A stretch of 64,000 bases of DNA from Rhynchopus euleeides. Lineage: Eukaryota; Euglenozoa; Diplonemea; Diplonemida; Diplonemidae. The notes beneath the pieces were generated by a model. The model made no database searches. It was not told the origin of the DNA and saw nothing but the letters and a program-made list of their open reading frames with translations. Where the stretch lies: contig OY723259.1 in assembly GCA_963210315.1 (NCBI GenBank), positions 1,798,001 through 1,862,000 on the forward strand, in the 5' to 3' direction. How positions within the stretch are numbered: the first letter of the stretch is position 1; each line of letters starts with the position of its first letter. Shown here piece after piece: positions 40,041-51,110 of this stretch. Made by a program: the position numbers and the translations under genes.

Positions 40041-40977
40041 TGCATAGTGCCGTGCCCATAGTGTTTCCCTTGTCGATCTGTCGCAAGGCTACCTCCCAGA
40101 GTTGGACCTAAACCCACATGTGGGTTAGAAGCAGGCTCTCTGGGCACCACCGGCTCTGTGTGCAGGCCCACTTCGAATCCCCCCGGGCCTCTCACGGGTT
40201 TAAGCTCGGGAGATCGAGCTGGATCTGCCCCAGATCTTCAATTCTAAGAGTCGTTGTCTGTCGGCGCCGCCCAAACTGGTGCCTCCTTTTTCGTGCCTTT
40301 CACTCTGATTCTACAAACAAAAACCCCCAACCGCCCCTTCGGCTGCATAGGGGGCGGGGTGAGGTGGTGTGTGCGTGTGGTTTCACACGCATCTATCTTC
40401 TCAGTTTCCACTGAGAGCGGTCTGATTTGCCATTAGAATACTCTCGGGCGTGAGCGTGAAACGGATTGTCGCATTCCGTGGGGAACGACATCGCGCAAGG
40501 AGGAGGAGCCCCGACTTCGCGTCATCTGAAGGTTTCTATGCAATCTTTTCTCGGGACTCTACTAAGTTCTATCGCAATCCACTCTACATAGCCACATCAA
40601 CACCCCTCAGGAGCTGGAAAGAAACAGCGACACACCCGTTTGGCGAGGGCCACACGCGTGCGTGGGTGACTCAGCCCTGCCTCGCCTGTGCGTGGGAAAC
40701 CCCCCTCGCCCTCACCCTCCACTGCAAATCTCACAAACCCCCCCCCCCCTCTCCCCCAAGAAGATACACACCAGACTGGGTGTGTAAGCCCGCTCTGCAC
40801 ACACCCCATCATCCCACTTCGCCCACGGATGCGGTGACCTGCGGACGGGGGGCGGGGTGTGCGGGGAGGGGTTTTTTTTTCCACTCGAAACCCTCCATTG
40901 CCTTCCCCCCCCCCCCCCCCATCGCCTTGGCTTCTTCCGTTATTTATTCCTCCTCACCCCCCCCCCCCCCCCACACC

Positions 40978-42897
40978 ATGCAGCGCCACTGGGCAACAGC
41001 GGTGCTCACCCTGGCTGTGTTCGAAACCCTTTCCCTAGGCTGCTCCGGGAGGACAACAGGGCGGCAGCCACCCGCTGTGGAGACACAGGGTGGCTCCTTC
41101 TCCCTCGCCCTCTGCGGGTATGACCAGAGCGAGCAGCACTCCGTCGCCTCCCTGCCCACAGGGGGGTTTGCGATCGCCTGGCTCTGCCAGGGGAGCCTCT
41201 TCGTGCAGGTCTTCGGGAAAGACCACACCCCCAGCGCGCCGCACGCCACTGCGACCCCCTCCGCAGCCGACCCCGACACCGCGGGGAACGGAACCTCCGA
41301 AGCGACGTTTGGCGCACCCCACGTCACCTCTCTGCAGGGCGGATCCTCCGGCGAAACCTCACCCGCCGGATTCCTCGTCGTCTGGGAGCAGTCCGGGGCA
41401 GCGGAGGGGCTCTGGGGGCAGATCTACCAGGCAACGGGTGACCCCCTCGGGTCAAGCCTGCTCATCTCCCCCGATGTGAACAGCAGCCGCCGCGAGCTGG
41501 CCTCCGCAGGCTGCCTCCCGGATGGCTCCGTTGTGGTGAGCTGGCTGGACACAGCCTGCACCGCGATACACTGCAGGGTGCTCACCCCAACCACCCGGGG
41601 GGCCCCCGCTCCAAACGCCAGCCCCCCCGCCTTGGTTCATCGGCTGGGGGGTGGGGATGGAGCTGACACCTCCGAATCACCGCCATCCCGGTGCATCACC
41701 GCGCATGCCATATCCTCCATCGGCGATGGTTCCTTTGCACTCGCTTGGGGTGAGGCCCTTGTGAGCGACACAACCGCCGCGACGGTCCACACCCTCGTCT
41801 TCAGCGTCAGCACGGCGGGTGGAGGGGATTCCCTGCAACGCAGCACCAACGCCGACGCCAGTACCCCTCCTCGGGAGACCCGGGTTGCAATCCGCACCCC
41901 ACCTCAGGAAATCGGGGCGGGTGAAGGGGAGAGCCACGTCTCCCCCCGGGTTTCAGGCGGCTGCATCGCGGGGCGCTACGCCGTCGTCTGGGAGGCGAGA
42001 TCGCGCTCCTCAGGCCGGGCCACATACCTCCACGTCGCGCGGGGTGGCGGGGCAGCTCCGCTGCTGCTGCCTCTGCACGACCCCCACAGTAGCCTCCGCT
42101 GGCTTCCCAACATCGGCCTGCTGGATGACTGCACCTGGGTTGTGATGTGGAACCAGCTGGGCTGGAGCCCTGCCGGGATCCGCGCCTACCCCGCGGTGGG
42201 TGGGGAGCTTGTGGCTGCATCAGGGGAGAGGCGGGGCGACGCCTTTGAGGTCCCCACAGCGCCGGGCCTTGAGGGGGGGAACACGCCCGGGGGAGACAGC
42301 GCGCCGGGCATAGCCCCACTTCCGGGGGCCCGCTTTGTCGTGACGTGGCAGCGTCGGGGGAAATCTTCTTCTGAGCTCCTGGGGCAGGAGCTGGCTCCCT
42401 TCTGTGCTCCCGACGAGGCGCGTTGGTCGCCCTACGCTCTGCTGGTGGTGCTGGCGGTGTTGGGGGTCGCGCTGCTGTGTGTCGTCTCCGGCTGCACCAG
42501 CCGCATCGGGGTGGGGTGTGGGGGCGCGGGCGGTGCGGCGCGTGCCATGCAGAAGAACCCCTTCAGCTCGGTGATGCCGGCCACGCCAGGTGGTGTGTCC
42601 ACCCCCGAGAGCCTCCGCGGCCCGCCCTGCCTGGGCAGCGATGCCGTGGCGATCTCCGTCGAGGAGGGGGTGGTGCAGGAGCAGAGAGGGGGTGATGAAG
42701 GGGTGCGGCGCGGCCCCGTGGTGGTAGCGGAGGTTCCACCACCGGAGCTGCTGCACCCGGATCGGTGTGTGTCTGCCGGGGGTGGTGGTGGAGGAGGTGG
42801 TGGTGTGGCTCACGCTGTTATTGGGCTCCGGCGGTCTTCCTCTGGCCTGTCGCTCGACCAGCTTGGGACGGATGCGGAGGAGTTGGAGACGTTCTGA
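40978..42897 (+). CDS. Putative type I surface membrane protein with repeated beta-rich modules
   Basis: 639 residues from ATG 40978. Residues 1-24 form a signal peptide (basic start, then hydrophobic LTLAVFETLSLGC). The ectodomain repeats a pattern of LPTGGFAIAW, GFLVVWEQS..LWGQIY, LPDGSVVVSWL, SFALAWGE, RYAVVWEAR and RFVVTWQR, each a strand pair with Gly and Trp. Such modules occur in large bacterial and protist cell-surface proteins. A transmembrane helix lies at about 483-504 (YALLVVLAVLGVALLCVV). A ~135-residue cytoplasmic tail has a Gly run. Adhesion or ligand sensing is possible. No named family was recognised. Confidence 0.6.
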   Translation: MQRHWATAVLTLAVFETLSLGCSGRTTGRQPPAVETQGGSFSLALCGYDQSEQHSVASLPTGGFAIAWLCQGSLFVQVFGKDHTPSAPHATATPSAADPDTAGNGTSEATFGAPHVTSLQGGSSGETSPAGFLVVWEQSGAAEGLWGQIYQATGDPLGSSLLISPDVNSSRRELASAGCLPDGSVVVSWLDTACTAIHCRVLTPTTRGAPAPNASPPALVHRLGGGDGADTSESPPSRCITAHAISSIGDGSFALAWGEALVSDTTAATVHTLVFSVSTAGGGDSLQRSTNADASTPPRETRVAIRTPPQEIGAGEGESHVSPRVSGGCIAGRYAVVWEARSRSSGRATYLHVARGGGAAPLLLPLHDPHSSLRWLPNIGLLDDCTWVVMWNQLGWSPAGIRAYPAVGGELVAASGERRGDAFEVPTAPGLEGGNTPGGDSAPGIAPLPGARFVVTWQRRGKSSSELLGQELAPFCAPDEARWSPYALLVVLAVLGVALLCVVSGCTSRIGVGCGGAGGAARAMQKNPFSSVMPATPGGVSTPESLRGPPCLGSDAVAISVEEGVVQEQRGGDEGVRRGPVVVAEVPPPELLHPDRCVSAGGGGGGGGGVAHAVIGLRRSSSGLSLDQLGTDAEELETF

Positions 42898-43660
42898 AGT
42901 TGAGGGTGTGGGGTGTCTGGTGTTCTTCGGTTGGGTGAGGGGGGAAGGGGGGGGGGGGTGGGGTGGTGGGGGGGGATATTTTAAGAAGCTGTGTGTGTGT
43001 GATGTGGCGAACACATTTTAAAGGCGGCTTTAGCCCTGAACGAACTATATACGCACTTCAAGGGAGCAGGCAACACATTGCCCAATCACATCGACTTGAA
43101 GTGTCTTCGGACAACATATATCATGCCAAGGGCTATGCCGCCGGTGTGTTCTCTGCTAATATATTCCCCAGGTGTGCGTGAGCGTGTGTGGATCCAGTGA
43201 AGCTCGCATCAGTAGCAGGTCAAACGCTCGGTGAGTTCTCCGCTGGTTCAAAAAAAATCACACGGGGGGGCCTTCGCTACCAGGTGTGACTGAGTGAGAA
43301 AAAGTGAGCCACGGCCCCACTTCCCCTCACTGGCTGACGAGCTGTGACGAGTTGTGGCTGGTAGCGAGGGCCCCCGGGGATTTGGAAAGGAAAACAACTC
43401 TGGTTATGTCTTGCCCTTGGGACGTGCATTATCAAAGCCACGCCCATGCAACAGCCTCTGCTCCTGCGAGAGGCGTTGTCCCGTCATCTTTGAACGGGCC
43501 TCAGTCCGCACAGCGCAGATCGCAGGGTGCGCGCACCCTTTTGATGTTGTGTGATGCATTCAGCGAGTGCCACACCCCCTACTACCCCCTTTTTTCCGAA
43601 TGAACTCCCACCGGCATTTTCGTGCGATCGAACCTATTCCTCGGACATCGTTAAACCCAA
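42898..43660. other. Spacer with a MITE F copy, no gene
   Basis: G-run-rich 3' flank of the surface-protein gene, then MITE F at 43264-43375, then sequence without recognisable features up to a TTAA site. Confidence 0.5.
43264..43375 (+). mobile_element. MITE F copy
   Basis: 112 bases with inverted ends GGGGGCCTTCGCTACCAG and CTGGTAGCGAGGGCCCCC. Non-coding. The interior differs from other copies. Confidence 0.75.
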
Positions 43661-43664
43661 TTAA

Positions 43665-44866
43665 CCCTATAAGACCGAAGGCGATTTTGAGCCATTTTGG
43701 CCCATTTTTCTCCTTGGACACCCAGTTGCTTCAATTTTCGTTTTTCTGCCCGACCCTGGCCGTAAATGAACGCGTTTGACTGAAAGATTCCACGATGGCC
43801 ATTTTTTGTCCCCGAAAAAAATGACTCTTTTTTTGCACGGTCAACAAACAGTGAATTTGAGGGTGAAAAAATGGCAGATTTTCGAAAGCAAAAATTTTCG
43901 CGAGCCGGGGCTCCCCAAAAAGTCAGCCGAGGATGACGTTATTGGAAAGAACGAGTCAAATTGCATCGACGGAAAAAAAAGTTCGATCAAAAAGACTGAG
44001 TATGAAGCCTCTGAATGGGCACTCCGGTTTTTTACCTATGTTCAGTGCCTATTTTTCCTTTGAAACCGTGGGAAAACACCCGAAATTAGGCTTTTCGTCA
44101 ATCACACGCAGGAAGTCTCTCAGACGGCTGCAAGAGCAACTGTTGCGCTTCGCAGCAGTACTGAACCAGCGAGAGGTGTTCGTGTAAAGCTGTGACCCTC
44201 CAGCACTGTGGAGCTCGCTCTACTACCACGTGATGTCGCCGCTGATAGGCAGTGTCCGTCGACCCTCCCGCGACCAGATGTCGCATAGAGGACGCACCCT
44301 TCGGCCCGTAGTGTGACAGACCTATGTGCTGCAACTGCGCACAGAAGAGCGGAAGTCCCTCGAATACGTTATCCCCGGGTAGATCCAGTTGAGCTTGGCT
44401 CGATCTGGGCAGAACTGGGCACGGCCCAAAGCCGGTCGAAGATATCACCCATACATTTGACAGGCGAGGAATTGACGATCAGGCACTCCATTGCCTTCAG
44501 TTGACACGTGCACTACATCGGAGTGTATCTGGGTGGGTCTTGCTTCCTTAGAAAGGTTCTCGAGTCTCCTTTACCGGATGGCCAGGGTCGGGCACAAAGA
44601 CCCCCGGCAAACCTTGTTGGGGTGTGCACAGAAAGCCAAGGGCCCAGAATGCTGTTTTCACCTGAAAATCCGACCTGGGCCCAGATTCTCCGAGGTGACG
44701 GCGGGCAACCGACAGACAGATATCTTGTCGATTTTTGTTGTCTTGAAAAGAACTGTCCAAACCATTTTCGTGGTGCCCAGGGTTTGCCAAAAAGACAAAA
44801 ATGGGTCCCAACAAAATGTGAACCCAAAGTGCACAAGCAATATATTGCGCCTTCGGTCTTAAAGGG
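43665..44866 (+). mobile_element. piggyBac-type non-autonomous element
   Basis: TTAA lies directly outside both ends (43661-43664 and 44867-44870). The inverted ends read CCCTATAAGACCGAAGGCG and CCCTTTAAGACCGAAGGCG, one mismatch in 19. TTAA plus a CCC-starting end is the hallmark of piggyBac elements. The 1202-base interior has only short frames and no DDD transposase domain that I can see, so it must depend on a transposase elsewhere. Confidence 0.8.
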
Positions 44867-44870
44867 TTAA

Positions 44871-45745
44871 TACCGCAGATCTGAAGGAGAGCGGGCACAA
44901 TCAAACCCCCCCCCCCAGAACCACCCACATGTTAGCCACAGGTCTACTCGGGACTGATCATCGAATGCTCACACACCCCTCCCCCCCTTCCTCTCATCGC
45001 CGCCCAGCCAATATTCAATGAGAAACAGAATTTTCACCCCCCCCCCCCCCCCCGTCCACCCAACCCTGTTTCACCTTCTCCATAGAAGCATGGTTTGGGG
45101 CCCTGCAATGCCTGCACCCCATCCAACTCTACCTGGCGACCTGGCGAGAGGTTGTACCAGATGGTCAGGTGTGTTGCTCGTATGGCCTGTTTTTCTTTGG
45201 TTTCACACCGTCTTTCTGCCATAGAATGGCTGTCAAGAACCCAACCTGACGATAACGAAGCATGCATGGGGTGAGGAGGGGGGGGTGTGTGGGGGGGGGG
45301 GTTGGATTGTTCATCAAGAACGTCGCAGCGCTCTGTTTTGTGATGAGAAAAAATCACAGATCACGGAGGGTGTGGGGGTGTGGAGTCTTGAGTGTTTGCG
45401 GGATATAAATAGGGAGGAAATGGGGGGTCTTCGCTACAGGGTGGTCGTCAAGTGCATTTTGGTGCATTTCCTAAGGAAACTAGGTGAAACCTGACGAAGA
45501 GTAACGAATCATAACGACCAGCGACGACCCTCAATGCGCCGAAATATCACTCTCTTCCGCACTGCCGAAGGACCTCCTTCGAAAGTGTGTGGCGGTGTAA
45601 ATCTGAAGGAACGTGCAAGAGTCGAAGGGTATATTCGTCAAAAATTGCGCCTACTGCGTGATGACTTTCAAGTATTTTTTTGCACTGTGTTATTTTTTCT
45701 GCGTTTTGTGATCACAGTTCTCACAGCAACAGGAACACAACAAAC
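44871..45745. other. Spacer with C-runs and a MITE F copy
   Basis: Poly-C runs at 44906, 45036 and 45747, poly-G at 45290, and MITE F at 45423-45531. No gene seen. Confidence 0.5.
45423..45531 (-). mobile_element. MITE F copy, inverted
   Basis: On the minus strand it matches the copies at 60653 and 63856, including GGAAATGCACCAAAATGCAC and the terminal AGCGAAGACCCCC. Confidence 0.75.
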
Positions 45746-46925
45746 CCCCCCCCCCCCCCTAGGGGGGGGTCAAATGCCCCCCTTTTACGTGGATAAACAC
45801 GATTTTTCAAAAAACCGGCGCAGAGGCCCCAAAGCCCCCGTAAACCCTCCAAACCCCACCAGATCGGTCCGGAAACCCATCGAACCCCACTTTTCCACCA
45901 TTCCGGGCACCTCAGGTGCCCGAATTGGGGTACCTAAATTTTGTGCCACCGTTTGGTACCGTACAGTGCCACTGTGTGGGAGGTTGGAAAAGAAAATGCC
46001 CCAACACACCACATCTGAGGGTTGCAATGCATGTTGCTTGCCAACCACGTCATCCGGTGGGTGTCAGGCGCTATGTAGGTGGCATTAGCCAGGTCTTCGA
46101 TGAGTTCTGGCTTGTATATGTACCTCCCTGCCTGCGGCACAGGCACTGCCTTTGTCCCCCACACCAGCCACAGAGAGCGTATTGTACTCGGTCCACGGTT
46201 GCTGATTCATTGTGATGCATTGTATCCTCGAGTGAACGTCACACACTAGTGGCACCACCACCCGCCATCCGAGAGCTGTATTGGCTTTGCGCGCTTCCGT
46301 TGCATTCACCTCGCCACGCATATTGCACTGTTCAGTACCAGTGCTCTTGGGCCAGGCAAAGTAGACCGCAGCAACTACCAATTCTGGCACAATGGGTACC
46401 ACGACAGCGCACTTCATGTGTTCCCGGAATGTACAGCTCGTGTTGCAACAGTCGTTGTCAACACATCCCGGTTGTGGAGCACTGCTGCACAGGAATCACA
46501 CGACCATCTGGACTTGTTCCGTACCTACAGGCAGCTCCCGGTGCATGGTGGCAGGGAGGTATGTATACAAGCCAGAACACATCGAAGACCTGGCTAATGC
46601 CACCTACATAGCGCCTGACACCCACCGGATGACGTGGTTGGCAAGCAACATGCATTGCAACCCTCAGATGTGGTGTGTTGGGGCATTTTCTTTTCCAACC
46701 TCCCACACAGTGGCACTGTACGGTACCAAACGGTGGCACAAAATTTAGGTACCCCAATTCGGGCACCTGAGGTGCCCGGAATGGTGGAAAAGTGGGGTTC
46801 GATGGGTTTCCGGACCGATCTGGGGGGGTTTGGAGGGTTTACGGGGGCTTTGGGGCCTCTGCGCCGGTTTTTTGAAAAATCGTGTTTGTCACCCCCATTT
46901 GACCCCCCCTACCCCCCCCCCCCCC
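45746..46925. mobile_element. Foldback element with ~380-base inverted arms
   Basis: The left arm 45746-46131 is repeated inverted at about 46551-46925 with few mismatches. Both outer ends lie in C-runs next to GGGGGGTCAAATG / CATTTGACCCCCC. The arms contain the palindrome GGGCACCTCAGGTGCCC at 45905. The ~420-base centre is unique. Each arm can encode the same 60-residue peptide (ending THTVALYGTKRWHKI-like), perhaps a remnant of a coding element. No transposase was recognised. Confidence 0.75.
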
Positions 46926-49900
46926 GCTACACCCCTCGCGAAATCAATCCGACCGAAAAAGAAGAAACCCCAAAATAACGGGCTGAGTGACGGCGCCGGA
47001 AGTGCCAGTTCTTCTGGGGCTGTTTTCCCCCCCGCTCTAAAGCTGATTTTTTTATTCTTCCAACAAGGTACTTGTCAGGCGGAAATGCAGCGATAGGGGA
47101 AGTGCTAGGTGCTTGCCGTCACACACAGTCTTATGCGCCTGCCAATCACACACCAACACTTCCGCAGGCAAAATTTTCTGTGTGTGTCGTGCGATCAACG
47201 AAAAACTTTTTCTCGTTTACCTTTCGTATTTCTTCACGAATGATCCTGCACGACTCCAGCTATATTTCCTTGTTGTTATGACGAGAGAACATCGCTCAGA
47301 CTCCCGAGAAAAATCCTGAAAAATCCTGGAAAAGAAACACCGGCGCTTGGACAGCCCTCCTTACTACTGCCGTGCTTCTTCATTGCCTTTTTTTAAAACA
47401 GTTTCGGGCTCCAGAGGAAGGGTGCCCTGGGTCATTCACTCTCAGTGTGTGATCCATATTTTGTTTGAGCAGTCACCCTCTCGCCTGGAGGGACAGCCCC
47501 CAGCCCCGACCCCCTCCTGCTGTTGGAGAAAATAGCGTTCTGCCACATCACAGGCCGATCATCGCGCTCGATCTCGGGCACATCATCATGGCCTGCATAA
47601 CGAGTGAAGATAGAGAGAGAGGGAGAGGGAGAGGTCAATTTCTCTGCGATGTGCCTTTCTTCTGCTTCACTGCTCCCCAACCCCTCTCCGCCATGTTGGG
47701 ACAGGCGGAACAACGGGCACTCTTTTGCTCTGTGTCGCTGCGTAAGGCTGTGCCACTCTGCAACGGAGTCACCCCATTTTTCCCCCTTTTTTCCTGCGTG
47801 TCGGCAATGCTGGGTTTCTGGATGCTAAACCACCGCTACCTTTCTGCGCTGAGTGAAGATGCCCAACGAATGATAATGACACACCAATTTTTCACCATCA
47901 TACCGAACGGCTCGAGTTCAAGCCCCGAAGTGGCTTTTTCGAGCTGTTGCCGCACAGTATTTCACACACCCGCATGGGTGTGGCACGTGGGGTGAGGGAT
48001 GGGGGTGGTGGTGGCGGACGTGGTTGGTCAAAGATGCACAAAAGTGCATATCGATCCCCTTCTCCCCATCGCGCCCATAGGCCCCCCCCCCCCCCCTCCC
48101 ACGACAACCTCTCAAAATTGCAGACAAATTGCAGACAGGCGTTGAATGTGCGTGATGCTCTCAACATTCTCAACCGGCGTTTCCCATTTTTTTATTCTGA
48201 AAAAAATGTTGCGTTCCATCTTTCTGCCCCACCCACAATCCCCCACGCCCCCCCCTCCTCTTTGATGCCCCTTCGGGCCGTCGGGCCCTGACGGGTGCAA
48301 TGGTCTCCATCCCATTCGCACTGATATGTATACTCAGCTCCTGTTCAACTGTTCACCTGGCTATATTTTTTTTTGGAGGGGGGTGTTTTGTCTTCAGGGA
48401 ATGTCCCACCTAGTGGGGCAATCTCCCGATTTACGTGGTTATTACGGAGTTCCCCATACGATTTTGAGGGGAAACCGTCGTAATTCGCCTTCAATAATGG
48501 GACACAGCATCTCTCCTTGCGGCAAGCTTCTTCTCGCTGAGGTTGAGGGCGAAATGCGTCGATGTGTCTCTCCATGAGCAGACACACCGCATTCGCGAAC
48601 TATCGCGCACGCCATTGACTGGTATCCCACCTATTAGGCTGGACGCCTTTTGAGTGCCAAAAAGAATACAACGGAATTTCAGAAACAGCTTCGCTGTGCC
48701 GAAAATGGTGCGTTCGGCAGCGATAAGGGAGATATCCAAATACTCTTTTCGGAGTCGCAGGAAGAGGAAGCTGCTTAGGTTCTCGGACATCTTGCTGTAG
48801 TATAGAAGCTAAGTCATCAAGTCCCCATAGCAAGCGGAACCACCACCAGCATTCGACCCTTTTTTCGTGGGGGCCACCTCTGCAGGAAGCCTGGCCTCCA
48901 TTTTGGCGCCCGTCCCTGCTTCGGTTCTCCCCCTCCAATGGTGCGATCAAGCCCCCTGCTGGCCAGCTCATAACTGACTCAGAACCGGTTCCGATCGCAC
49001 CAACCAGAGGTGGGGGGGTGGGGGGGGGGCTTGCGCTCTGTGTCGAGAACTGTGCCAGCCTGCCTGTATTGTGAGGGCAAAGGCCTGCTCGTCCGGCACT
49101 CTGGAGCAAAGGGCCCCCTTCCCCCCGAATGCTGTTGATCTTGCCTGTGCCTGGGTGGGGGCCCAGAACAAGTCCTTCCGACTGGGTTCGAAAAAACAGT
49201 CCAAACGAGGCATCGTTGGGCGGACTTTCTGCTGTTGGGTGGTGACTGTGTGTGTGTGTACGTATTCAGGCCCGAGTTTTTCGTGGTCACTACCCCCCAC
49301 CTGATGGACCACACTGACATGACTCGCTGAAGGGGGGGTGTTGTCACTCACCTTGGGTTTGTCACCATGCCAGAACCACACGCATGTGTGCATGTGTGTG
49401 GAGTGGTGAACCGTGCCTATTTCCAACCAACCCCGCTCCCCACCCCCTCCCCCGTCTTCGGAGGTCGATCATGCACCTTACTTTTCTCTACTTTACCACC
49501 CCCGCCCCCACTCCCCGTCTTCGTCTACACCCTTTCCCATACTGCATTTCATGATCAGCCAAGTGTCGCTTCGCCCTTTCAATGCAACACCCCCCTCTCT
49601 CTCTCTCTCTCTCCTCTCTCAAATACTTGGCAGTGTGCCGCTGGTGTGCTGCCACCGCCTGAAGCTCCAGCCAACGCTAGGCAAACATCACAATCCTCTC
49701 TTTTCTCTCCATCCCTCATTTGGCAGCAGAGTGGACGCAATCTGTCGGAAGCGATAGTGGAGGACAATGGCCGTCGATGAATGTCACTCGTTTGCACAAG
49801 CAAATCAAACGAAACCCGGCAATCCTTTTTTTTTTTTTTTTTGCGGCCTGTGTGGTTGTCTTCGTCGTTTTTCTTCTGCGACCGGACATCCCCTTCTGGA

Positions 49901-50480
49901 GACACCGATCTTCACTATCAACCGCTAGCTGATGCTGGAGCTTTCGGGAGCCTCTGCGAGTGGGTGGCCACGTTTTCTTTGGTGGACGCATCCAAAAGGA
50001 AATAAAGAAATAAAGAACCCGAAAAGAGGTCGAGGCACCCGCTCCACACCGGCATCTTGGGGCTGGGGGTTCACAGTTCACACAGGTGAGGATCAGTCCT
50101 CTGTGAGGCGCTTATCCTGAAGACGTTCCAGTTCCCCAGTCGGTCTCCAGAAACTCGGGCCGCGTCTGGCGCTGTATCGCCTCGGCGGGGCTGTCGTCCC
50201 TTACAGTCTTCTCTGTACGAGGTCATCCACAGGCTGCACACCTGCCCCGCGGCTGTGTGGCAGTCTTCGCGGAGTGCAATGCGAAGGTCTGGCCTGACGT
50301 GGTGTGACTATTTAGACTCCAGGTGTCTCCACCCTTCCTGGTCTGGGGAGCCTCGGTACCCAAGCCGTTTTAGGTCATGCTCCGGACCACGGCCGTGCTA
50401 GACTCCTGGTGCAGGCACCCGTCATGGTCCGGGGACGGCCCCCCCAGGCAGTTTAACGTCTTACCCAGGACCTGGTGGAG
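46926..50480. other. Repeat-poor intergenic stretch, no convincing gene
   Basis: Contains repeat B copy 1 (47053-47268) and scattered C- and G-runs. An open frame at 47465-47995 lacks protein-like composition. A GC-rich 400-base block (50100-50470) lies between two copies of AAACCCGGCAATCC followed by T-runs. Confidence 0.45.
47053..47268 (+). repeat. Dispersed repeat B, copy 1
   Basis: 216 bases from ATTCTTCCAACAAGGTACTT to GACTCCAGCTATATTT, nearly identical to the inverse copy at 56079-56297. Non-coding. Confidence 0.85.
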
Positions 50481-50520
50481 AATGAGGGGAAACCCGGCAA
50501 TCCTTTTTTTTGTGCCCTGA
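49797..50520. repeat. Direct repeat AAACCCGGCAATCC-T(n) flanking a GC-rich block
   Basis: The motif with a following T-run occurs at about 49813-49842 and 50487-50508. The 650 bases between are GC-rich and could fold, but I recognise no ncRNA family. Confidence 0.4.
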
Positions 50521-50599
50521 CACTGCTGTGTTCAGGCGTGCTGAGTCTCCTCCCCCCCCCCCCCCCCCCCCCGTGGAAATGCACCAAAACAGGCATGTC

Positions 50600-50835
50600 G
50601 CTAAGCGTCGACCGTCGACCCAGTGATTTTGGGTTTCCCCCCCCATAAAAAAGCGTCGACCCAGCGTCGACCCAGTGGACTGGGTTGACGCTTGGTCGAG
50701 GCTTGGAGCGTCGACCCAGTGGAACTGGGTTGCCATTCAAGCCTGGACCAAGCGTCAACCCATTTATTACACTGGGTCGACGCTCACCAAGCGTCGACCA
50801 AGCGTCAACCCACTTTCACTGGGTCGACGTCGAAG
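50600..50835. repeat. Palindromic motif array P3
   Basis: At least nine copies of GCGTCGACCCAGT or its complement ACTGGGTCGACGC, in both orientations, within 235 bases. The layout mirrors the subterminal arrays of P1 and P2, so this may be one end of a third, related element. The other end was not found; a lone GCGTCAACCCA lies at 51371. Confidence 0.65.
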
Positions 50836-50849
50836 AGAGTATGGTGTTG

Positions 50850-51110
50850 CAGGAACAGATGCTCACTACCGTGCCTCCGGCGGCTGGGGGGCTCCGCCCC
50901 CCAGACCCCCCTGTGGCGTATGTCTCGTACTCAAGTCATTTGATTCCCACCGGGTCAGGGAATCCAACCACTCCAGTCGCCTCAGGGGGACGCAGCCAAC
51001 TCACACAGAATCTGTACGCCCACAATGAACAGATGTTCACTACCGTGGCCTCCGGCGGCTGGGGGGCTCCGCCCCCCAGACCCCCCCCATCTCGCGTGCC
51101 CGTCTAGTAA
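50850..51110 (-). repeat. Paired hairpin modules C
   Basis: Two blocks (about 50855-50925 and 51031-51105) share TCACTACCGTG and CTCCGGCGGCTGGGGGGC. The core CTGGGGGGCTCCGCCCCCCAG is a near-perfect hairpin. The same pair occurs at 31061-31280, 56461-56700 and 58640-58870. Confidence 0.8.

Larger units (their letters stand above)
39530..40977. other. Spacer between LINE and surface-protein gene
   Basis: Holds two MITE F copies (39682-39790 and 39949-40040). The last 350 bases are C/T-rich with C-runs next to the start codon at 40978. An open frame extends upstream of that start, but its composition is not protein-like. Confidence 0.5.

Noticed and set aside
40450..40977. N-terminal extension of the surface protein
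   Set aside because: The upstream frame is open by chance in C-rich sequence; a clear signal peptide begins at the ATG at 40978.
45036..45053. Poly-C/poly-G runs as telomeric or G-quadruplex elements
   Set aside because: They are simple homopolymers scattered in spacers and introns throughout, without a repeated telomere unit or a consistent location.
47465..47995. 176-codon ORF as a gene
   Set aside because: Composition is not protein-like, there is no domain pattern, and no nearby splice or start context supports it.
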